64,000 nt of DNA from Symsagittifera roscoffensis (Eukaryota > Xenacoelomorpha > Acoela > Convolutidae): NCBI RefSeq assembly GCF_963678635.1, contig NC_087069.1, forward strand, positions 34,245,090-34,309,089, read 5' to 3'. This document shows, piece after piece, positions 57,450 to 64,000 of this stretch. Every line of letters begins with the position of its first letter. The stretch's first letter is position 1. The notes beneath the pieces were generated by a model. It was not told the DNA's origin. It worked only from the letters and a program-made list of their open reading frames with translations, and made no database searches. The position numbers and the translations under genes are program-made.

Positions 57450-58000
57450 TTGTCATTAGACTTTCTTTTTATTCGAAGTGGGTTCTATTTACTCATTTTT
57501 TTTAACTTTTGTTTTGGTAACGTGTTCAAACCTTACTTATAGTTTCTTCAATAACTTAAAACCATTTTTTAAAAATTGCATTTTTTCAAACAGCCCTTAG
57601 TGTCTTTTTTTTAAGTTGAAAAACTTTTAGTCAGTTCGTTTTTCTTCGTAAAGTCTTGTGAATTCCGTCGTTGTAATAAATTTTGAAACTTATTTCTTGT
57701 GTCATCGACCAGTTTGTTCAGAAAACAAATTCACTGATTTTCACTGCTGAAAACACACGAGTAAACTTGTGTTATTACTATTGAATTTGGTTTTCGCAAA
57801 GCTCCGCGCACTCTTCACAGGGAGGTATCCAGTTTATTTTTCCCGAACAGCTCTTCAATGTCCTTGTTGAAGCTATTGTCTTTTTTCCTTTTTCTCTTTT
57901 CGAACTTTTGTCACTCTTCGTTTTGTTTGCTTACTTCAATTTTTGCTGCTAAATTAGTATGACATGAAGAGTTTTGGCTGCTGATGAGTCTACTACCATT
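57450..58000. other. AT-rich intron DNA
   Basis: No supported gene. A minus-strand stretch near 57790-57830 reads WIPPCEECAELCENQIQ-stop, which superficially resembles a saposin C-x2-C, but it lacks splice and helix context. Confidence 0.25.
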
Positions 58001-58954
58001 CCCGGGTCGACCTCCATAGACCAAAAATGCTAATCATACAATTCCATAAACTAAATATATGAAAATATACTACTCATACAAATTTCATACATTTTGCTAA
58101 AATGATGTCATTGAATTTTCGAACAACTTTTCTCTTGTTTTGGCATAAAATTCGGTGTATTGTACTAAATAAAAAAGAAAAACTTTTTGTCAAAAAAAAT
58201 GCTAAACATACAATTTCCATATATGGAAAATGTATGACTAGCATTTTTTTGATGGAGACGACAAAAACTTTTCAAAAGTTTTTTTGAAATTGCCCCCCAA
58301 AAAAATTTTTTTTTGTGTTTTTTTTTCAACCGCAAACTGATTTTCGTATTCAAACAAACATTTTTTGAACAAAAAGTTTTCATGCAAAAACTAATTTTTT
58401 TTGTGTATAAAGTAGTCCTGGATATACTAATATTGGATTTTGTTTTCCTTTTCTCTTCATAATTTTTGTCAAAACGCTTAAAACTCCTCTTTCTTTTGTA
58501 TGACGATGTTTTTGTGTGCCTTGATCAATGTCTGGTAATTTAAAATTTCAAATTTTAGAAATAATCATCTTTGAAAATGTTTGCTAAAATTTAAAAGTTA
58601 GTTACTTTCGTTATTTTATTTGTGTGAGACAGTCTTAAAACATTTCAAGCTGTTTCCAATGCATTTTTAATGCAAGACGGCCAAACCTTTGGTTACTACG
58701 TTTGAGTAACCAAGGATTATGTCATTTGTATTCGATTACGAACACAACCAAAAAGTTTTTAGAAATTGAAATGTAAAAAATCAATATTTTTGGTTTATGG
58801 AAAAATGCTAGTCATACAATTTCCATATATGAAAAAACACTAATCATAGACCTTTCATGCAGTTTTCTGTTCTTATGGAATTGCATGAAGAGTGTATGAT
58901 TCGTATTTTTCCATATATGAAAATTGTATGACTAGCACTTTTGGTCAACCCGGG
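58001..58954. mobile_element. TIR element with internal palindromes (CCCGGGT ends)
   Basis: The left end cccgggtcgacc...ccaaaaatgctaatcatacaatt and the right end (reverse complement) cccgggttgaccaaaagtgctagtcatacaatt are inverted repeats. Inside, two palindromes use the same core: 58194-58250 (tgctaaacatacaatttcc mirrored) and 58803-58942. The core motif ctagtcatacaatt..catatatg occurs at least five times in both orientations. Non-coding. Confidence 0.6.
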
Positions 58955-61127
58955 TTTCTAGTTGCGTTTCTGATATTATCTCTCTCTCACAGTTTGTATT
59001 GCTTATTTATTACCATAGTGACGTTTCCATTTTTACTTGGTCAAGTAACAAAAGTCTGACAAGCTTATTGTTTCGATTAGTTGTGTAGTTTTCATCACCC
59101 ATTTTTTACGATTCTCATTGATTGCTTTCTGAAAACAAGTTACACGCCTCTCTTAGTTTGACCCTGGTTTATGGATATCGCAGTCGTACATTTCCATGTG
59201 AAAATGTTTAATTTTTGATCCGACTACTTGGAAAATGAAGAGGAACTGTGTTTTTGGGTGTATTTGATTTTTTTGTTATCCACGCGCAAAATCAGGTTTT
59301 ACAAAAGTTCATCGGAATGGGTCAAATGATATATCAGATATATCATATATATCATATTAAAGCATTTTCAGGCGTGAATCTTTTTTTGAAAAACTTTTGA
59401 AAAAATTTAAAAATTTTTTTTTCCAGTGTCGAGGAAAACAAGGTGACGTTTTTTTCTGAAAAAAATTATTTTAATCTCATTGTTGAAAATGCCTGCAATC
59501 TATTTTTTCGTTCAGATCTTTTATCACACAACGCAGAAAAAACGACACTCGCTAAAAAAATGTTTTTCGAAAGAAAACTTTCAAATACTATAGTCGGAAT
59601 GAGTGCTACTTGCACGGTAACCAGCTATCCTGGTTACAGTTTCATTTTATCTTCCAAAAATTTAACCGCCCTCCCAAAAAAAAATAGAAAAACTTCTTGC
59701 TATCTAAGTCATGTTTCTCGCTTCTGATTGTTGTGATTGTGTATCTTTAAGTAGTAACCTTGACCTCTGATAGTTAATTAGATACCAGTTAGTTGTTAGC
59801 CATACGAAGTCCAGCGGACTTCGCGTCACTAGTTGCTCTATTTAGACATCGGTCAGTTTTAATTCAACAAAACTATTTTTAGTCTTTTAACTTAGATTAG
59901 TTAGATTAGTTTACCAGTGGTATTTGCACACTTTTATTACTGATCATTATTTGTGTAAGCCTAAAAAGATACCTCGAGTTATTCCAATTGCTAGCCAACG
60001 ACTTCGTACTCATCTATGCAACAGACCCAATTTCAAAATGAAAAATTTGACAAAGATGCATCTTCCACCTGATGTATCATTTGACATGAATATTTGCCTC
60101 ATTCCTAAACTGTATTCCTTCAATAACTTCTGCTATGAGGTTGTTTTTGATAACAATTTTTATGAAATTAGAGTTTTTTCATTTTCTGCTTTGCGTCGCC
60201 TAAAATCCGTATCGGTAGGGACTTTATTTGAGTTTTATCCGTATCTGTATAAAAAAACGAAGGAAAATGAAATTTTATATTTCAGACTTCTGAAATCCTT
60301 TGTTTTTTCAGACTTTTGTCTCTGTTCAGTGGTTGCATGTGTTATGGAATGGGCTTTAACGCTAGTTTTGCATCAACTGAGTTTCGAAAAAAAAACTGTA
60401 TATGGAAAAACATATAGAAAGATTTGTCATAGAATTCGCATATATGAAAAAGTTTTCACCATAGAGGTTTCATACAATGTTTGTACGTATGGAATTGTAT
60501 GGTAAGAAGTTTTTCGAACTTGTAAAATGTATGACAAGAAGTTTGGATCAACTCGACAAGCAGTTTTAGGTAGATACGAGTGAGTTGATTGGAATTTTTT
60601 TTAGATATATTGCTATGTAATTTGCGGATGCCGTTTACAACATTACTTTATACAGTACAATTTGTGGAACCCGCTTACTTTTGCCGAATCCGAAAGAACT
60701 AGCTATATTCGATCGTTGCGGAATCCGCATAAAATTATTATGGCGTTAAAGTTTATGCTACAGTTATATGTCCGCGGAATCCACGGAGTTTTGTGAGTGG
60801 AACCCACTTGTTGAGTCAAAACGCGTTATGAACTGAATCTTTAGGTTGATTAATTGATTCTGACAACGGCATCAATATTAATGTGAACAAAAATACTGTT
60901 TGTTTCCTTCTCAGTTTTTCAAAATTTGAGCTGAAAAAAATCTCGATTTAGGTGATTTTGACCCAAATGCGTCAAGACCCAAAACGAGTAAATACTGTAT
61001 TCTAAACCGTTTAATTTACCATGAGCGTATATCTAGCATGTAGCAAGAAAAGCCGTATTCTAAAAGTTTTGCTGCTGTCTTTCGATTGGAACCAGGCTTA
61101 AGGCGGAACTGGGAAGAAATATTTTAC
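58955..61127. other. Intron DNA between TIR element and 61.1 kb exon
   Basis: AT-rich. Contains atatatca microsatellite-like DNA at 59330-59360, a hairpin cgaagtcc/ggacttcg at 59806-59824, and one long open frame listed separately. Confidence 0.3.
59924..60505 (+). CDS. Unrecognised 193-codon open frame
   Basis: Opens at a TTG after a possible acceptor (gattagtttaccag) and runs to TAA; the first ATG is internal (KMKNLTKMHLPPD). Residues are Phe/Leu/Tyr-rich (FNNFCYEVVFDNNFYEIRVF). No domain, signal peptide or clear membrane segment. The last third overlaps a decayed copy of the 58 kb palindromic core (catatatgaaa, catacaatg). It may be chance in AT-rich DNA or a piece of an unknown element. 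Confidence 0.15.
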   Translation: MHTFITDHYLCKPKKIPRVIPIASQRLRTHLCNRPNFKMKNLTKMHLPPDVSFDMNICLIPKLYSFNNFCYEVVFDNNFYEIRVFSFSALRRLKSVSVGTLFEFYPYLYKKTKENEILYFRLLKSFVFSDFCLCSVVACVMEWALTLVLHQLSFEKKTVYGKTYRKICHRIRIYEKVFTIEVSYNVCTYGIVW

Positions 61128-61273
61128 CGTATAGAATTGGTCAAAGGTCAATTGTTCACAGTTATTTCTGCTCTTTTCGTCTTCAATCTGTGCGCAGACC
61201 ATATGTGCCACAACCATCCTGTATTCTTCATCTCTATTAGAAGCATCTTCTGGCTGCTCGTCATAGTCTCCCC
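61128..61273 (-). CDS. Saposin-like exon, SapB-1 middle part (C3-C4)
   Basis: Reading the minus strand, an acceptor (ttttcgacag) at 61280-61274 opens a 48-codon frame ending at a gtaaaa donor (61127). The residues start GDYDEQPEDASNRDEEYR and continue to VVAHMVCAQIEDEKSRNNC, then EQLTFDQFYT at the donor. The pattern (amphipathic helix, VC, 11 residues, C, about ten residues, then a phase 0 donor) matches the other two SapB exons of this locus (MVC..DEC at 44.5 kb and KWC..AEC at 13.6 kb). The exon must start in phase 1, since two bases precede the first full codon, as is common after a signal-peptide or domain-boundary exon. The C1-x2-C2 pair would be in an earlier exon that I did not find. 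The plus-strand frame over the same interval shows no domain. Confidence 0.5.
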
Positions 61274-61279
61274 CTGTCG

Positions 61280-62700
61280 AAAAACTTCAAATGAATTTCG
61301 AGTGAGCAAAGATCGGTAAAATTGTGAAAGAGTTGTCCACGAAAAAACCAGCTGTGAAATCAGGCTCCCAAACTAGGTAAAAGTCGGGTTGACAAAAAAC
61401 ACTTATAATGCAGTTTGATACTATAGAAAAAATTTTATAATGCAGTTTCGTATGATTGCATAGGAGAAAACAAATTGTATAAAAATGGCGTTTTTTTCAT
61501 GGAATTCTATGACAACCACTTTTCCACAGACTATAAGTAAAAAAAATGTCGCGGTTGGCCGAGAATGTATTTCGTAAATTGATACCAAAGATGGGACCAT
61601 TTGGGTGGTAAGGAGTGTCAAATTTCTGAATGGGGAGAGAAAAAGCGTGCAACCCGACCTCTCCCCCTTAATTCGCTTCTGACTACGCGCATAGGTAAAA
61701 TCAAATTCTGAAAATTGAAAAAAGTATATGAAAGTACATGAAAAATGAAAAAACGAATCCAAAAAGCCTGCTTTTGAGAATATTGGACCATTAACGATCA
61801 AATTCAAGGGCTGGAAAATGCAATTCTGAAGTGAAGAGTCATCTAAATGAATATAAGTGCGGTTTCTGTTTTTTTTCTTTTGTCAATGAATAAATACCGG
61901 GCAGGTATTTAGTAACTCTAGATTTTTTCCAGAATTGATATTCAGCACGAGTTGCCTATATAGTTTCAGCGGTCCAAAATTTGTAGTAAAAATTCAATAT
62001 GATGAAAACTTTTCTGGCACGTTGGAAGTTGATCTCAAATTATATACATATTAGTACATCTTAAATCACTCGGTTAGTTTTCCCAAGGTTTTCAAACGGC
62101 CGTGATATTCATTCAATACTCAATAATTGGGGAAAAAACAAGATCATGTGAAGCACTCAATTAAATACAATTAATTGGTCGCCGACTGGAATTTCAGAAG
62201 CCCTGATCGAACTGGTAGTTTTTAACTTATATTGTTTTCCTGAGTCAGCTGTTTCTTGATCACCTTTTTGTTCTGACTATTGAAAATGGGGGAGGGGGGC
62301 TTCTGTTTTAGTTTTTTTTGCAAAATCAGGTACCACAAATAATTATCGGACTGGGATGTGTATCACTGTCGTGATTCGAACCACATTAAAATTTTTCAAA
62401 ATTTTTTTTCCCAGAGTCGAGAAACACCGGTTTGAATTTTTTGATTTTTCATCTGATTTCGAGCGAATAAAGCGAGCGAGCAGTCTTATTTTAATTGCTT
62501 AAAAGCTTACAATCGGTTAATTGAAAACGTAAAAACTTAGTTGTACTTGGGTAACGTTGATGAAATTAATTGTTCGCTGATTGGAATTTCTGAAGACCTG
62601 ATCAAAGTGTAAATTTTCAATTTTTAACCAATGTATGTTATTTCAGGGGCCATTGTTTTTTGACGTTCCTTTTTTTGAGCTTAGATGAGCTGTAAAATAC
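61280..62700. other. Upstream intron/flank, no gene recognised
   Basis: 61390-61530 has a weak inverted-repeat character (ataatgcagttt twice, atagaa..). A B-box-like gattcgaacc is at 62371-62380. A 128-codon minus frame at 61421-61807 is Phe-rich and shows no domain or signal-peptide-plus-donor arrangement. Confidence 0.25.
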
Positions 62701-62701
62701 A

Positions 62702-63190
62702 CAAGACTGCTCGTATCAGGGCGAAGCTTTGAATCTTCCGACTGCGTTTTAGGCCTATGAAGCTTTGAAAAACTGATGAGGTTTTCAAAAAAAAGAATAA
62801 AATATTGTTTAAAAATTTTTTTTTCATCCCACCTCACACCACATAGATTTTGCTTCTAGTAACGTAGAAATTATGAAAAATAGTCTGTTTCAACAAATTT
62901 GGAACGACATCTAAGATGAAATATATCCTCGCTTAAGCGTCAATAGCGCAAAATATATCACGTGTTTTTCCCTAAACTGGCCAAAATGGCAATCTTTAAA
63001 CCTCCATAACGTTAAGAAAAACAATCACAGGTGAAAAGGTGAAAAATTGTTTTAAATATGAGCTCAGGACAACAATATTTTTCGGCTGATATACAAAATT
63101 TTCATCAAAAATATGTAGTTAAGAAGTCGAAGTTTGTTTGGAGAAAAAAATAACCCCACCGAGCGCAAATATACAGTCACTTTTTTCGAA
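62702..63190 (+). repeat. Dispersed repeat family R1, copy
   Basis: Same block order as 38518-39050: actgctcgtatcagggcgaa, aataaaat, cacctcacaccacat, gcttaagcgtcaatagcgc, caggacaacaata, ccgagcgcaaat. Confidence 0.75.
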
Positions 63191-63339
63191 AGAAACTGCT
63201 ATTTAAAACTAGAGAAGGCAAAATGGTATGGAATTAATGACTCAAAAGAAACACTTTTTGTCTCTTCGGCTCTGTTGCAGGGTAAGTTTAAACAATGTAA
63301 TTTTGAGCGCTCGCTTACTCCATGTTGAAGAATTTTTAC

Positions 63340-63690
63340 GAAAAAAAAAACACTCTGGAACACTTTTGGGCAATATCAAAAGTCAAAGTTTAAAGTTTGA
63401 GTCGGACGAAACTAAAACTCAAATCTAGCCAGCCTCAATTCAATTTGGAGCAATTTTGTTGAGCGGGATAATTCGCCACGCATAAATAAATGGCGTTTCG
63501 CTTCCAGCATTATGACTGAAATCTTCAGAGTGCGCTAAAGTTTGTCCAGTGTCCAGAGCATCGCAACATTGGCAGTTTTTAAACTCCCATATTTTTTGAA
63601 AAAACGAATCGATGGTAAAATATCTGTTCTAAGTTGATTTCAGGTAGTCGATATCTTCAATGAGTTAAAAAAAATTTGCTTAACTTTATT
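63340..63690 (+). repeat. Dispersed repeat family R1, second part
   Basis: Matches the reverse complement of about 9750-10090: agtttgagtcg, tcaattcaatttgg..caattttg, gcgggataat, gcataaataa and gtcgatatcttcaatg. Confidence 0.6.
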
Positions 63691-64000
63691 TTCGTTTTAA
63701 AGCATAAGTGTTTCGTTTTATTTGAAAGTCAGAACGATTAAACTCAAATTTTCTGAGTAAAAACATTTGCTATTTAAGCAAAAACCGAGTCTATTGCTTT
63801 TCCTGAAAGACCTCATGATTTTGGCTCAACTCAAATAGGACTCTGTTAGATCGAAAAAGAAATCAATTTAAGCTGATGCAATTCTGAATCACTCCTCTTC
63901 CATTGCTTGAAAAAGACTATATTCCGTTCCGTCTAAATTGATGTGTTAATTGGTTTTCTGTTGTCACCAAACTTAGTTGTAAAAAGCATATATGTACTCA

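Larger units (their letters stand above)
13572..61273 (-). other. Prosaposin-like gene, visible span (six exons, incomplete at both ends)
   Basis: Minus-strand gene assembled from six exons listed separately. In transcript order they give: SapB-1 (C3-C4 in the 61.1 kb exon, C5-C6 in the 46.6 kb exon), a SapA domain (46.6 and 45.6 kb exons), SapB-2 (C1-C4 at 44.5 kb, a Pro-rich exon at 42.1 kb, closing C-x5-C at 13.85 kb) and SapB-3 (C1-C4 at 13.6 kb). Prosaposins are secretory/lysosomal precursors cleaved into small disulfide-bonded lipid-binding proteins that help hydrolases degrade sphingolipids. Most junctions are phase 0, and the intron after C4 recurs in all three SapB units. The signal-peptide exon and the exons after 13572 were not found. 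The intron between 41953 and 13853 is about 28 kb, and the one between 61128 and 46715 about 14 kb; both are filled with transposons. Two neighbouring saposin genes rather than one remain possible. Confidence 0.72.

Noticed and set aside
57780-57840. Minus-strand WIPPCEECAELCENQIQ as another saposin exon
   Set aside because: Has C-x2-C but no helix pattern, no C3-C4, a stop right after, and no convincing acceptor or donor.
61421-61807. 128-codon minus frame as the saposin signal-peptide exon
   Set aside because: Phe-rich but no signal peptide followed by a donor in phase 1; probably chance.

Overview
The window is animal (invertebrate metazoan) nuclear DNA. It is AT-rich and dominated by decayed mobile elements, and it has spliceosomal exons with GT/AG borders separated by introns of up to about 28 kb. 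I cannot name the species. There is no bacterial gene organisation.

The only host gene I can support runs on the minus strand from about 61.3 kb down to 13.6 kb. It is a prosaposin-like precursor. Six exons were read directly: 61128-61273, 46587-46715, 45588-45669, 44500-44688, 41953-42111 and 13572-13853. They carry parts of three saposin B-type domains and one saposin A-type domain that matches the human spacing (C-x7-C-x8-C-x5-C-x4-W). The first and last exons lie outside the window or were not found. Most of the other elements sit in this gene's introns: a BEL/Pao retrotransposon in the 14 kb intron, and a pair of Gypsy elements with several TIR/foldback repeats in the 28 kb intron.

Layout. 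0-9.1 kb: minus-strand Gypsy-type element (Gypsy-1), degenerate, running off the left edge, with env-like/third-ORF, integrase, RNase H, RT, protease and Gag remains. 9.3-13.3 kb: foldback and TIR repeats. 13.6-13.9 kb: last visible saposin exon. 14.3-15.1 kb: TA-flanked TIR element. 16.8-17.9 kb: Tc1/mariner transposase relic. 17.87-29.93 kb: two plus-strand copies of one Gypsy element (Gypsy-2A, truncated; Gypsy-2B, with both LTRs). They arose by tandem duplication, because 2A and 2B carry the same host flank in front of their 5' LTRs. 30-35 kb: decayed repeats, G-rich tracts and one possible plus-strand exon. 34.9-37.4 kb: nested tandem array. 38.5-40 kb: dispersed ~500 bp repeats. 42-46.7 kb: saposin exons. 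48.2-57.4 kb: BEL/Pao element with an extra SGNH-like ORF ahead of gag. 58.0-59.0 kb: another TIR element. 61.1 kb: upstream saposin exon. 62.7-63.7 kb: more copies of the 38.5 kb repeat.

No retroelement looks intact; each has stops, frameshifts or lost catalytic positions. All exon borders, domain assignments and divergence estimates were read by eye.
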